Of a stretch of DNA of 64,000 bases, positions 55,895 to 64,000 are shown in pieces. Both the position numbers and the translations under genes were made by a program. The notes beneath the pieces are model-generated. The model had not been told where the DNA came from, ran no database searches, and saw only the letters and a list, made by a program, of their open reading frames with translations. Positions within the stretch are counted from its first letter, which is position 1, and every line of letters starts with the position of its first letter. The stretch spans positions 5,518,001-5,582,000 of the forward strand of contig OZ220684.1 in assembly GCA_965116395.1 (NCBI GenBank), given 5' to 3'. The DNA comes from Bin5 sp965116395 (GTDB lineage Bacteria; Chloroflexota; Anaerolineae; Caldilineales; Caldilineaceae).

Positions 55895-56311
55895 ATGCAC
55901 AGTGACCTAGTCAAAATCGTAGGCGTCAGTGCGGCGGGCAAATCGACACTCGTAGCCGGTCTGAGGAGGCTGGGCTTTAATGCCCGCCCCGTCGCGCAAG
56001 AGCACAGCCAGGTGCCAGATATGTGGCAACAGATCCGGCCGCCCCGCTTGCTCATTTTTTTGGACGCAGATCTGCCGGCCCAGGGGGCACGGCGTCCAGA
56101 CGTCAGTTGGAATGAGCCCTGGCGCCGCACTGAGTTGCAGCGGCTGGAACATGCCCGCGGCCACGCGGACCTGATCATCGACTCCAGCATTCTCACCCCT
56201 GAAAACGTATTGGAGCAGGCAGTCGATTTTCTGCGCCGGCGCGAGGTCCAGCCGGCACCCGGCCCGCTGGCGGAGTTGCCGAGATCGGGAAGTGTCTGGC
56301 ATCAGACCTGA
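55895..56311 (+). CDS. Small P-loop NTPase
   Basis: A 138-residue protein with a Walker A at the start, GVSAAGKST (residues 10-18). LLIFLDADLPAQGAR may provide the Walker B-type strand, and an RRTELQRLEHARGHADLII helix-strand is typical of nucleotide-kinase-like or adenylylsulfate-kinase-like folds, in which the base site is short. It lacks the full lid and nucleobase segments of known kinases. Context: directly after a PPM phosphatase, suggesting a two-gene unit in which phosphorylation and dephosphorylation act on a common target; this is inference. No established family could be named. Confidence 0.68.
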   Translation: MHSDLVKIVGVSAAGKSTLVAGLRRLGFNARPVAQEHSQVPDMWQQIRPPRLLIFLDADLPAQGARRPDVSWNEPWRRTELQRLEHARGHADLIIDSSILTPENVLEQAVDFLRRREVQPAPGPLAELPRSGSVWHQT

Positions 56312-56519
56312 ATCCCAAATTTTCTAGAAGAAAGTGATAGATTGGCTGCAAGAACCAGGTGCTTCTGGCGGTCGCTGCAAGGTGCAGCCATTCCTGGAAA
56401 GAGGCGGGCCGAAGCGGGGTCCCTTTCCCACTTTCCTATAAAGATATCGATAGGCGCAACAGTGCAAGGAAGCTGCAAGTGGGTGCGTCCCGTTACCATG
56501 CGGTGAAAGGATAGAGCCG

Positions 56520-57017
56520 ATGTCAGTACACTCTGTAGACAGGCTGTTTGAATACAACAAGTGGGCTTGGCGGCGGGTCTTTCCCAGCTTGGAAGTGCTC
56601 CCGCAGGAAGAATATTTTGTCGAACGCCCCTTTTTCTGGGGCTCACTTCATGGGCTGGCATCCCACGGCTACGGCGCGGAGAAGAGGTGGCTGCAACGCA
56701 TTGGGGGTGAAAGCCTGTCACGGTTGGCAGGGGACAAGGATTTCGCAACCTTCGCCGATCTGCGAGAGGGGTGGTTTCAACTGTGGGCGGAGTGGCAGGA
56801 GTTTGTTGACTCGCTGACAATTGGCATGCTTGACGAAACTCTGCAATCCCGGAACTTTGAAGGACCCCAATCTGTGCTGAAGTTGGATGACGTGTTGCGT
56901 CACGTGTTTAATCATGCTACTGAGCACCGCAGCCAGATGACACCTGCGCTGGCCCAATTGGGACATCCGACGGAGCCGCTCGACTACGCCTATTTTGCGA
57001 TAGCCGAGAAAAGGTGA
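56520..57017 (+). CDS. DinB family protein, copy 1
   Basis: A 165-residue DinB/YfiT-fold protein (four-helix bundle). Start SVHSVDRLFEYNKWAWRRVF is typical. Metal-binding histidines are in HGLASHGYGAEKRWLQRI and in LRHVFNHATEHRSQ (the HxxxH..HR pattern). DinB proteins of this type serve as thiol-S-transferases (e.g. bacillithiol- or mycothiol-dependent) or maintain DNA-damage roles; substrate unknown. GAAAGGA lies 11 nt upstream. A tandem paralogue follows 390 nt downstream with similar 5' flank. Confidence 0.9.
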   Translation: MSVHSVDRLFEYNKWAWRRVFPSLEVLPQEEYFVERPFFWGSLHGLASHGYGAEKRWLQRIGGESLSRLAGDKDFATFADLREGWFQLWAEWQEFVDSLTIGMLDETLQSRNFEGPQSVLKLDDVLRHVFNHATEHRSQMTPALAQLGHPTEPLDYAYFAIAEKR

Positions 57018-57222
57018 GCTGTTCCCTATAGGTCAGATTGGCAGGTGCATGTACTGCGGACATTGGCATCCGCACCCGCCTTCTATTTCCCTGAAAAGTA
57101 TTGCGGACAGAGGCAGGTTTTCGGCGAGCGTGCGTTTTCCAAGTGGCGGCGGGCACTCTCGCGCGTTGCCGCGATTGGGAAGCTTCCCGCTGTTTCGGTT
57201 ACTCCAAAACCCGCTAAAATGG

Positions 57223-57251
57223 TTGACATTTAATTCTTCGCGTGCTATAAG
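57223..57251 (+). promoter_or_regulatory. Sigma70 promoter before DinB copy 2
   Basis: TTGACA (57223-57228), 17-nt spacer, TATAAG (57246-57251). It would start a transcript about 150 nt before the DinB 2 ATG, possibly continuing into iolB. Confidence 0.75.
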
Positions 57252-57407
57252 TTGCCAGTGGTTGCTGCAGGCGCCGGCCATGTGGGAACGGGGCAGGCCA
57301 AGCTAGCCACATGCCCCACACGCACATAAACATATCGTTCGGCACAACAGTGTAATGAGGCCGCAACTGAGCGCGTCCCGTTACGATGCTTTGAAAGGAT
57401 GAAGTCG

Positions 57408-57905
57408 ATGTCTGTATATTCTGTAGGCAGGCTGTTTGAATACAATAAGTGGGCCTGGCAGCGGGTCTTTCCCAGCTTGGAAGCGATCTCGCCGGAAGAA
57501 TACTTCGCCAAACGCCCTTTTTTCTGGGATTCAATTCATGGCCTGGCTGCGCACGGTTACGGCGCGGAACAGACCTGGCTGCAACGCATTGGGGGCGAAA
57601 GCCCTTCAAGATTGGCAGGGGCTTCGGAATTCTCAACCTTCGCCGATCTGCGAGAAGAGTGGTTTCAACTGTGGGAAGCGTGGCAGGCGTATGTCGGCTC
57701 GCTGACCACTGGCAGTCTGGACGAAACTCTGCGATACCGGAACATTGAAGGCATCAAATATGAACTGAAGATGGATGATGTGCTGCGGCACGTATTTAAT
57801 CATGCCACTGAGCACCGCAGCCAGTTGACACCTGTACTGGCTCAGTTGGGACATCCGACCGAGCCGCTCGACTATGGACAGTTTGCCAGGACTGAGGTCA
57901 AGTAA
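57408..57905 (+). CDS. DinB family protein, copy 2
   Basis: A 165-residue paralogue of the preceding DinB gene, start ATG 57408 chosen by alignment and by GAAAGGA 11 nt upstream (ATG 57399 is an alternative). Same metal histidines (HGLAAHGYGAEQTWLQRI and LRHVFNHATEHRSQ) and same end TEPLDYGQFA. Roughly three-quarters of residues match copy 1. The 80 nt before both genes are also similar (CAACAGTG.AA.GA and CGCGTCCCGTTAC), so the duplication included the leader. iolB follows 55 nt later on the same strand. Confidence 0.9.
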   Translation: MSVYSVGRLFEYNKWAWQRVFPSLEAISPEEYFAKRPFFWDSIHGLAAHGYGAEQTWLQRIGGESPSRLAGASEFSTFADLREEWFQLWEAWQAYVGSLTTGSLDETLRYRNIEGIKYELKMDDVLRHVFNHATEHRSQLTPVLAQLGHPTEPLDYGQFARTEVK

Positions 57906-57959
57906 TAGTTGCTCTCATGATCGGACGATTTTAAGCCGACTCGATGAAAGAAGGCGAGA

Positions 57960-58847
57960 ATGCGATACACGGCAGACAACATGCTGGTTAAACCGCCGGC
58001 AGACAGCAGGGACACCGATCTTATCCTTGAGGTAACGCCGCAAAGTGCAGGATGGGAGTATATTTCCTTTCAGGCGAGACGGCTGGATGAAGGAAAAACC
58101 TGGTCATTCGACACGGGGGAAAACGAGTTTGCGTTTGTCAATTTGAGCGGACGCTACCGCGTTAACAGCAACAGGGGTTCGTGGGCCGGGATCGGGGGAC
58201 GGGAGGATGTATTCAGCGGGGGCGCGCATGCCCTGTATTTGCCGCGGCGCACCAACCTGACCGTAACTGCCGAGAAAGCAGGAGAGTTCGCGGCCACGTG
58301 GGTGCCAACTTCTGAAGATCACGAACCTTGGCTTATCAGGCCGGAGGAAGTCGCGGTCAGCGTACGCGGAGGCGACAATGTAAGCCGCCAGATCAATGAC
58401 CTGTTGCCCCCCCGGTCGCCAGTCCACCGGCTTGTGCTTGTTGAGGTCTACACGCCTAGCGGCAACTGGAGCAGTTATCCACCGCATAAGCACGATGTTC
58501 ACATTGAGGACGATGCAGGCGAGTTGATCGAAGCCGATCTGGAGGAAGTCTACTTCTATCATATTGACCGACCGGAAGGTTACGCCTACCAGAGAGTGTA
58601 TACTGACGAAAACTCACCGATGCACGCTGAGGGCAATCCGATCGATGCGCTGGTACGGGTCGGCCACAACGAGGCGGTGCTGGTACCGGAGGGATACCAT
58701 CCTGTGGTCAGTATGCCCGGCTATACCACTTACTATCTGAATGTCCTGGCGGGCAGCGCGCAGAGTCTGGCCAATCAGGAGGATCCGAATTACGCGTGGG
58801 TGAAGGAGAAGTACGCAGGGGTGGACGAACGACTTCCTTTGTATTGA
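57960..58847 (+). CDS. iolB: 5-deoxy-glucuronate isomerase
   Basis: IolB, 295 residues, a bicupin that converts 5-deoxy-D-glucuronate to 2-deoxy-5-keto-D-gluconate. Markers are AGWEYISFQARRLDEGKTW, the FVNLSGRYRV strand, FSGGAHALYLPRRTNLTV, and the metal cluster SYPPHKHDVH (about 178-187) with a later Glu and His in EEVYFYHIDRPEG. VLVPEGYHPVVSMPG is the other conserved end. Length is about 20 residues longer than B. subtilis IolB. It begins the iol cluster, followed after 71 nt by iolC. Confidence 0.95.
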   Translation: MRYTADNMLVKPPADSRDTDLILEVTPQSAGWEYISFQARRLDEGKTWSFDTGENEFAFVNLSGRYRVNSNRGSWAGIGGREDVFSGGAHALYLPRRTNLTVTAEKAGEFAATWVPTSEDHEPWLIRPEEVAVSVRGGDNVSRQINDLLPPRSPVHRLVLVEVYTPSGNWSSYPPHKHDVHIEDDAGELIEADLEEVYFYHIDRPEGYAYQRVYTDENSPMHAEGNPIDALVRVGHNEAVLVPEGYHPVVSMPGYTTYYLNVLAGSAQSLANQEDPNYAWVKEKYAGVDERLPLY

Positions 58848-58918
58848 GGGTAGGACTGGCATCTGAAGACTCAAGCGGTATGCACTAGCGACGGATCGGG
58901 CCAAGGGAAATCAGGAAC

Positions 58919-59944
58919 ATGACATCAGAAAAAGAAGCGAGAACTTTCGATTCTCTGCATATGGGGCGCTCCTCGATTGACCTTTATAGCAACGATGTTG
59001 GCGCGCCGTTTGCGGAAATAGGTAGCTTCGCGGCCTATGTCGGCGGTTCTCCGACCAACATCAGTGTGGGCGGCGCCCGTTTGGGACTAAAGACGGCGCT
59101 CGTAACCGGTCTGGGTGAGGACCCGGTTGGGGATTTCATCGCGGACTTTCTGGAGAAGGAGGGGGTCGATTTCAGTTTCAGCCCGCGCAAGCCGGGACAC
59201 CGCACGAGTGCCGTAGTGCTCGGTATCGAGCCGCCGGACCGTTTTCCTCTAGTCTATTACCGAGAGAATTGCGCTGACATCGAGCTGACTATCGATGATG
59301 TGCTGGCATCTCCGGTGGCGGATGCCAAGGTTTTTCAGTTTGCGGGGACGAACCTGAGCAAGGAGCCGAGCCGGAGCTCGACGATGTTTGGGGCGGAGTT
59401 TTCGCAGCAGGTTGGAACGACAGTCGTATTCGATCTCGACTTTCGGCCGGACCAATGGCATGACCCGCGGGCCTTCGGCGTTGTGGCGCGTTCGGTTCTG
59501 CCCAATGTGGATGTGGTGATTGGCACGGAGGATGAGATCAACGCGGCGGTGCTGAGTGACGCCAGCCAGATGTCTCTGACCCATTCGCAGGTATCGGACG
59601 CGAAGGTCGAGGGCGATGTAAAGGAGGCGATTGACTGGCTTCTGAAGTTGGGTCCGGAGGCTGTGGTTGAAAAGGTGGGCGCGCTCGGTTCGCGCGTGCA
59701 TTTGGCGGGCGGTGAGGTTCTTGAGGCGCCGGGCTTTCCGGTTGAGATTTACAATATTCTTGGAGCCGGGGACGCGTTCGGCGCCGGTTTCATTTATGGA
59801 TTTGTCAATGACTGGGGCTGGCAGCGGTCGGCGAGGCTGGGCAATGCTTGCGGGGCGATCGTGGTGTTGGCGCACGGGTGCGCGAATTTCATGCCCACTT
59901 ATGACGAGGTGATGACGTTTGTGGAGGAGCGGGGGGGGTTCTAG
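58919..59944 (+). CDS. iolC: 5-dehydro-2-deoxygluconokinase
   Basis: PfkB-family sugar kinase, 341 residues, that phosphorylates 2-deoxy-5-keto-gluconate. It has the PfkB N-terminal signature in GGSPTNISVGGARLG and the C-terminal GAGDAFGAGFIYGFV with the catalytic Asp (about residue 284). IolC-specific features are the start TFDSLHMGRSSIDLYS and the FSPRKPGHRTSAVVLG region. The C-terminal DUF2090 extension of some IolC proteins is absent. Located after iolB; 185 nt precede iolE. Confidence 0.93.
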   Translation: MTSEKEARTFDSLHMGRSSIDLYSNDVGAPFAEIGSFAAYVGGSPTNISVGGARLGLKTALVTGLGEDPVGDFIADFLEKEGVDFSFSPRKPGHRTSAVVLGIEPPDRFPLVYYRENCADIELTIDDVLASPVADAKVFQFAGTNLSKEPSRSSTMFGAEFSQQVGTTVVFDLDFRPDQWHDPRAFGVVARSVLPNVDVVIGTEDEINAAVLSDASQMSLTHSQVSDAKVEGDVKEAIDWLLKLGPEAVVEKVGALGSRVHLAGGEVLEAPGFPVEIYNILGAGDAFGAGFIYGFVNDWGWQRSARLGNACGAIVVLAHGCANFMPTYDEVMTFVEERGGF

Positions 59945-60011
59945 GGCATGCTCCTGGAAGTCGGAGAGAGGAAGCAACTTCAATGCCTCCGGTCACTGGC
60001 GTGAATTCGAG

Positions 60012-60083
60012 AATGTTGACATCGATTAAGAGGTACAGTTCGACGACTCATGTAGAATCGTGATATCGATGCAAATGTTGACA
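60012..60083 (+). promoter_or_regulatory. Repeated AATGTTGACA motif upstream of iolE
   Basis: AATGTTGACA at 60012-60021 and again at 60074-60083, the first followed and the second preceded by ATCGAT. TTGACA in the second copy could also be a -35 with TACAAT 20 nt away. Could be a regulator site for the inositol genes; unsupported by comparison. Confidence 0.35.
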
Positions 60084-60129
60084 GCCGGCAATCGGATGGC
60101 TTCTACAATCACAATCGCGGGATAACACC

Positions 60130-61029
60130 ATGAAAGTACGAGTCGCGACGGCCCCGGTTTCCTGGGGCGTTCTGATGAAAGACACGCCAAACGTTCCTCC
60201 TTACGGTCAGGTCCTGGACGGGATACAGGAGGCCGGTTATGTGGGAACTGAATTGGGACCATACGGCTACTTGCCTTTTGAGGTCCCGAAACTGCGCGAT
60301 GAGCTGGAGCGGCGCGGGTTGACGCTTATTTCGGCGTTCACGATTTTCAATTTTTTGGCCGGGAAAGAGGACGAGACGGTCTACCGGGAGGCGTTGGAGA
60401 CGGTACAGGTGCTCTCGGCGATGGGCTGCGGCCACATCGTATTGTCGGACGTACTCTTTACGGTGGAAAATCGCGCCAAGCGGGCAGGACGCATACGCCG
60501 GGAGGACTCGCTCAGCGACGCGGAATGGGATCAGGCGGCGGCGAATGTGGATGCCTTCGCTAAGATTGTACTTGAAGAGTACGGAATGAAGTGCGCGGCC
60601 CACCCACACATCGGCGGCTACCTGGAGACGGATTTCGAGATCGACGCCCTGCTGGAGCGCACCGACCCCGGACTGGTTGGTCTCTGCTTTGACATGGCGC
60701 ACATTGCTTACGGCGGCGGCGACCCGGTAGCGGTGCTGGACAAGTGGAGGGACCGTACGTGGTATCTTCACATAAAGGAGTGCAATGGCCACGTCCGCGA
60801 AGAGGTTATCGGTCGCGGAGGCGATTACTATGACGGTGTCCAATCCAGTGTATTCCCTGAACTGGGTCGAGGTACCATTGACTGGCATGGGATCAACCGT
60901 ATTCTTCATGAGATAGACTTCGACGGCTGGGGCACGGTTGAGCAGGATATTCTGCCCGAAATGGATATCGATGCCCTGGAAAGCGCCAAGCGCAACCGGG
61001 CTTTTCTGCGGGATGCGTTGAATTGGTAA
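60130..61029 (+). CDS. iolE: Inosose dehydratase (IolE-like TIM-barrel)
   Basis: AP-endonuclease-2-like TIM barrel, 299 residues, that dehydrates 2-keto-myo-inositol to a diketo-cyclohexane. Characteristic start VRVATAPVSWGVLMKDTP and YVGTELGPYGYLP; metal ligands are in CAAHPHIGGYLETDFEIDAL, GLCFDMAHIAYGGGDP (with Asp/His), and WYLHIKECNGHV and the last Glu in WGTVEQDI. All are in keeping with IolE. Follows iolC and precedes an SDR gene by 83 nt. Some homologues use other cyclitol substrates. Confidence 0.92.
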   Translation: MKVRVATAPVSWGVLMKDTPNVPPYGQVLDGIQEAGYVGTELGPYGYLPFEVPKLRDELERRGLTLISAFTIFNFLAGKEDETVYREALETVQVLSAMGCGHIVLSDVLFTVENRAKRAGRIRREDSLSDAEWDQAAANVDAFAKIVLEEYGMKCAAHPHIGGYLETDFEIDALLERTDPGLVGLCFDMAHIAYGGGDPVAVLDKWRDRTWYLHIKECNGHVREEVIGRGGDYYDGVQSSVFPELGRGTIDWHGINRILHEIDFDGWGTVEQDILPEMDIDALESAKRNRAFLRDALNW

Positions 61030-61112
61030 CTGTCGCTGCTACAGAATCGTGAGGAACGGTTCAACAGGCCACACTGAATTCTGGTCGCCACTCCCCAAAG
61101 GTAAGGCAAACA

Positions 61113-61958
61113 ATGTCAACAAGTCCCAGTTCTTTGCAAGGCAAATTCGCTGTCGTCACCGGGAGCACACAAGGGCTTGGCGAAGCGGCTGTGCGTCTAT
61201 TTGCGGAACGGGGCGCGGCCGGAATCATTGTGAGCGGGCGTAATGCCGACCGGGGCAATGCGGTGGCGGAGGACCTGCGCGCAGGCGGCTGCAAAGCCCA
61301 TTTTGTGCAGGCCGACCTGGCCGACGAGGACGCATGCGCCAGCATCGTGGCTGAAGCAGACAGGCAGTTTGGAGCCCTGCACGTCCTCGTCAACTGCGGC
61401 GCGCTCACGGTACGCGGCAACATTTGGGACACGACTTCTGCTCTTTTTGATCAGATGGTAGCGGTCAATGCGCGGGCGCCGTTTCTACTCATGCAGGATG
61501 CCTGTAGGCTGATGCGGCGCGAGGGCAATGGCGGGGCCATCGTCAACATTTCCAGCGTTGCCTCTTACGGCAGCGAACAGTTCCTGCTTCCCTATACGGC
61601 CTCCAAGAGCGCACTGAACGCGATGACCAAGAATGTCGCCTTCGCGGTGATGCGTTACCAGATACGGGTGAATGCGCTGGCTGTCGGCTGGATGGATTCG
61701 CCGGCCGAGGATTTCATTCAGCGCAAGTTTCATTCTGACGGGGAAGACTGGCTGGAAGCTGCGGAACGCGAGCAACCTTTTGGCCGTTTGCTCAAAACGG
61801 ACGAAGTGGCGCGGGCAATCGCCTTTCTGGCCTCCGACGAGTCCGGTATGATGACAGGCACCATCATCGACTTCGACCAGTCGGTGCGGGGCGCGGGGCC
61901 GGTATCAAAGCCGCCGCCGTTAGATGATCCGTACTGGCGCATTGGCGCAAAAGACTAG
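61113..61958 (+). CDS. SDR-family oxidoreductase in the iol cluster
   Basis: Classical short-chain dehydrogenase, 281 residues. It has TGSTQGLG (16-23) for NAD(P), NCGAL replacing NNAG, catalytic Ser in IVNISSVASYG, YTASK (Y-x3-K, about 165-169), and NALAVGWMDSP. A 30-residue C-terminal extension (FDQSVRGAGPVSKPPPLDDP) is found in SDRs linked to sugar use. It lies between iolE and iolG, where bacilli have no SDR; it may act on an inositol isomer or ketone. Substrate unknown. Confidence 0.88.
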   Translation: MSTSPSSLQGKFAVVTGSTQGLGEAAVRLFAERGAAGIIVSGRNADRGNAVAEDLRAGGCKAHFVQADLADEDACASIVAEADRQFGALHVLVNCGALTVRGNIWDTTSALFDQMVAVNARAPFLLMQDACRLMRREGNGGAIVNISSVASYGSEQFLLPYTASKSALNAMTKNVAFAVMRYQIRVNALAVGWMDSPAEDFIQRKFHSDGEDWLEAAEREQPFGRLLKTDEVARAIAFLASDESGMMTGTIIDFDQSVRGAGPVSKPPPLDDPYWRIGAKD

Positions 61959-62348
61959 GTACCGTTGACTTTTTGGGAAGGCTGTTCAGATGTCAACAAG
62001 AACTGAAAGCCTGCAGGCCTGTTATGGATGTATCTCGCCTGAGTGTTGAAATAGACTAAACCAATTGATCCGCGAAGTCACGCGAAGGGTCGCGAAGAAC
62101 ACCTTTCTGTCCGCGGAGGACGCGGAGAAAACCAAAGGCGTATCGGATTTTCTTTGCGCAGCTGCACCGCCATTCGACGATCAGGGGTAATTTGCACCCG
62201 GAAGTCGTTGTTCAGACAAACATCAACGAGCCTTAGGGCGTACGGGGTCCGGCCGTCGTCTTCTCTGGCGTACTGGCCTTGGACGATGACTGACGCCTAC
62301 TGGCAGCTGTAGATTCGGGCGGAATTTCAACACGGAACGAAAGGACAT
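61959..62348. other. 390-nt gap within the iol cluster with a CGCGAAG simple repeat
   Basis: No gene. CGCGAAG recurs three times at 62071-62097 and is followed by a CGCGGAGGACGCGGAG stretch (62112-62128), the pattern of a widely dispersed simple intergenic repeat. The iolG ribosome site CGAAAGGA is at 62338-62345. Confidence 0.55.
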
Positions 62349-63359
62349 ATGAGCAACAGGGTTAACATTGGGGTTATTGGCGCAGGGGGAATGGGGGGCC
62401 GACACGCGGTCAATCTAACTGATGCCGTGGCCGCAGCCAACGTGGCGGCGATCATGGATGTCGACTCGGCGCGTGCCGAAGAGATAGCGGCAAGGTGCGG
62501 AGGCGCCAAAGTTTTCGCGGATGCTGAACAGTTGATTGCGGCGCCGGATGTTGATGCAGTGGTGATCGCGGCGCCGAATCGCTTTCATGCCGGATTGACG
62601 CGGTCGTGTATCGCGGCCGGCAAGCCTGTTTTATGCGAAAAGCCGTTGGCATCGGATGGCAAGGAGGCCCGTGGGGTCGTTGACGCCGAGGCCGCCGGCG
62701 GAAGACGGCTGGTGCAGGTTGGTTTTATGCGCCAGTATGACCCGGACCATGTTGCCGTCAAACAGGTAAGCGACAGCGGTGAACAGGGCCAACCGCTCGT
62801 GATTCGCAGCGTTCATATCAACCCAAGTTGGGGTGACATCCCCTCGCTGAGTGACGTCATCAACGGCTCGCTGATCCATGACATTCACTCGGCACGTTGG
62901 ATGATGGGGGATGAAATTGCCCGCGTTCATACATCCTTCATTCCGTTCTCGCCGACTCAACCGCTCAGCGCGCGCTATATCATGATCCAGTTGCACTTTC
63001 GCAACGGCACTCTAGGTAGCCTTGAGTGCAACTCGGACTCCGGATACGGTTATGAGATCACTGTAAGCATTACCGGAGAGTCTGGTGTGGTCCAGTCGAG
63101 TCCGTTGCCACACCCGATTGTGCGCCACAGTAACGCAAGCAGCCAGTGGATTGAAGAGGATTGGTTACAGCGTTTCAATGCCGCCTATGTCAATGAAGCG
63201 CAGGCGTGGGTGCAGTCCATCCTGGACGGAGAGGCCGCGGGACCGAGCGCGTGGGATGGATATGTTGCTATTCTGGTGGCCGACGCCAGCATTGAATCAG
63301 GAGTGCAGGCACAGCCTGTTGCGGTAGAGGTACCGGATATGCCCGCGCTCTATGGGTAG
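62349..63359 (+). CDS. iolG: Inositol 2-dehydrogenase (Gfo/Idh family)
   Basis: NAD-dependent oxidoreductase, 336 residues, giving 2-keto-myo-inositol from myo-inositol. GVIGAGGMGGRH (about 7-18), VLCEKPLASD with the EKP motif near 97, and the second-domain SDVINGSLIHDIHSARWMM with the catalytic Asp and His. QVGFMRQYDP is characteristic of IolG-like enzymes. It is not in the first place of the cluster but fits the pathway directly. iolD follows after 72 nt. Confidence 0.92.
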   Translation: MSNRVNIGVIGAGGMGGRHAVNLTDAVAAANVAAIMDVDSARAEEIAARCGGAKVFADAEQLIAAPDVDAVVIAAPNRFHAGLTRSCIAAGKPVLCEKPLASDGKEARGVVDAEAAGGRRLVQVGFMRQYDPDHVAVKQVSDSGEQGQPLVIRSVHINPSWGDIPSLSDVINGSLIHDIHSARWMMGDEIARVHTSFIPFSPTQPLSARYIMIQLHFRNGTLGSLECNSDSGYGYEITVSITGESGVVQSSPLPHPIVRHSNASSQWIEEDWLQRFNAAYVNEAQAWVQSILDGEAAGPSAWDGYVAILVADASIESGVQAQPVAVEVPDMPALYG

Positions 63360-63431
63360 TGACAAACGCCGCTCAGGGCGGTGAAGCCGCCACTTTCAGA
63401 ATTTTTTTCTGAAGCAAAGATGAGGAAGAAA

Positions 63432-64000
63432 ATGAACACTGAACGATTGACAATGGCACAGGCGATTGTTCGCTTTCTCAAGAATCAGTACAGCGAACGC
63501 GATGGCGTGGAACAGCCTTTCTTTGGCGGCTGTTTTGGCATTTTCGGGCACGGCAATGTTGCAGGAATGGGCCAGGCGCTGCAGCAATATCCGGATTTTC
63601 GCTATTTTCAGACGCGCAACGAGCAGGCGATGGTGCATACTGCGGCTGCTTACGCAAAGCACAGCAACCGGCTGCGGACTCTGGCCTGTACCAGCTCAAT
63701 CGGTCCGGGCGCGACCAACATGGTGAGCGGCGCGGCAACGGCGACGATCAACCGGCTGCCGGTACTGCTCCTGCCGGGCGACATTTTTGCCCGCCGCAAT
63801 GTTGCCCCGGTTTTGCAACAGTTGGAGTCGGAGCACAGCCAGGATATTTCGGTCAATGACTGCTTCAAACCGGTCAGCCGTTATTGGGACCGGATAAACC
63901 GGCCCGATCAGCTTATCACTTCGCTGATTGAGGCGACGCGCGTACTTACCAGTCCGGCCGACACAGGTGCGGTGACGCTTTCGATCCCGCAGGATGTCCA
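63432..64000 (+). CDS. iolD: 3D-(3,5/4)-trihydroxycyclohexane-1,2-dione hydrolase (partial)
   Basis: Thiamin-diphosphate enzyme cut by the window edge after about 190 residues. Start ATG 63432 after GAGGAAG. The N-terminal pyrimidine-binding domain is present: FFGGCFGIFGHGNVAGMGQ, QTRNEQAMVHTAAAYAKHS (with the catalytic Glu in RNEQAMV), CTSSIGPGATNMVSGAA. These match IolD and separate it from acetolactate synthase, which has a different GHG context. The enzyme opens the ring to 5-deoxyglucuronate, the substrate of IolB. Confidence 0.95.
   Translation, partial: MNTERLTMAQAIVRFLKNQYSERDGVEQPFFGGCFGIFGHGNVAGMGQALQQYPDFRYFQTRNEQAMVHTAAAYAKHSNRLRTLACTSSIGPGATNMVSGAATATINRLPVLLLPGDIFARRNVAPVLQQLESEHSQDISVNDCFKPVSRYWDRINRPDQLITSLIEATRVLTSPADTGAVTLSIPQDV

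Overview
The window is a GC-rich bacterial chromosome segment with genes on both strands, short operons and one accessory island. The gene mix fits a Chloroflexota (Anaerolineae/Caldilineales-like) bacterium. It has a b6-type cytochrome b fused to its C-terminal subunit beside a di-heme cytochrome c and Rieske proteins, a T-box controlling valS, Tat-exported sugar-binding lipoproteins, a CarD-like regulator, and many sulfatase, PhyH, Gfo/Idh, mandelate-racemase and SDR genes typical of free-living or sponge-associated members. This placement is inferred from gene content; no 16S or other marker was compared.

Layout. 1-3013: a carbohydrate ABC transporter (second permease cut by the window edge). 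3232-8464: a respiratory or photosynthetic-type bc complex operon (Rieske, degenerate Rieske, cytochrome b, cytochrome c) followed by a phosphoribosyltransferase, with a clear sigma70 promoter at 8599-8627. 8819-12382: a small membrane protein and valS with a complete T-box leader and promoter. 12672-21230: RarD, penicillin acylase, queA, pyrD, a pyrF-pyrE fusion and an NAL/DapA-type lyase. 21238-25700: an accessory island of nested mobile DNA. It holds a truncated ABC permease, an IS3-family element with a -1 frameshift site, a sulfatase pseudogene interrupted by an 876-bp non-autonomous element, an IS1-type transposase fragment, two 234-241-bp repeats flanking an exported-protein/lipoprotein pair, and a 234-bp MITE. 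25662-31261: a C-terminally cut sulfatase, PhyH, an RmlD-like protein, a D-aminopeptidase and CarD. 32356-41871: base-excision glycosylase, hydantoinase, nitroreductase, an AI-2E permease fused to mannose-6-phosphate isomerase, PcrA, RsgA and Maf. 42594-47811: Gfo/Idh plus ThuA, a DUF433/DUF5615 toxin-antitoxin pair, tRNA-Arg(UCU), and an MBL-fold/TPR pair. 49197-54860: a tandem-duplicated 6-phosphofructokinase of the eukaryotic architecture, a methyltransferase, an LMW phosphatase, a quinone oxidoreductase and an enolase-superfamily dehydratase. 55115-57905: a SpoIIE-type phosphatase with a small P-loop protein, and tandem DinB paralogues. 57960-64000: a myo-inositol catabolic cluster, iolB-iolC-iolE-SDR-iolG-iolD (iolD cut by the window edge).

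How the genes work together. The iol genes would convert inositol through inosose, diketo-inositol, trihydroxycyclohexanedione and deoxyglucuronate to deoxy-ketogluconate phosphate. PFK and ManA feed sugar phosphates to glycolysis. pyrFE and pyrD supply pyrimidines. The Rieske/cyt b/cyt c operon is one membrane electron-transfer complex.

The most unusual items are the eukaryote-like double PFK with a dead C-terminal half, the AI-2E/ManA fusion, the paralogous Rieske protein that has lost both histidine ligands, and the nested non-autonomous elements whose insertion sites can be reconstructed base by base. An intergenic GC-rich repeat family occurs at least five times.
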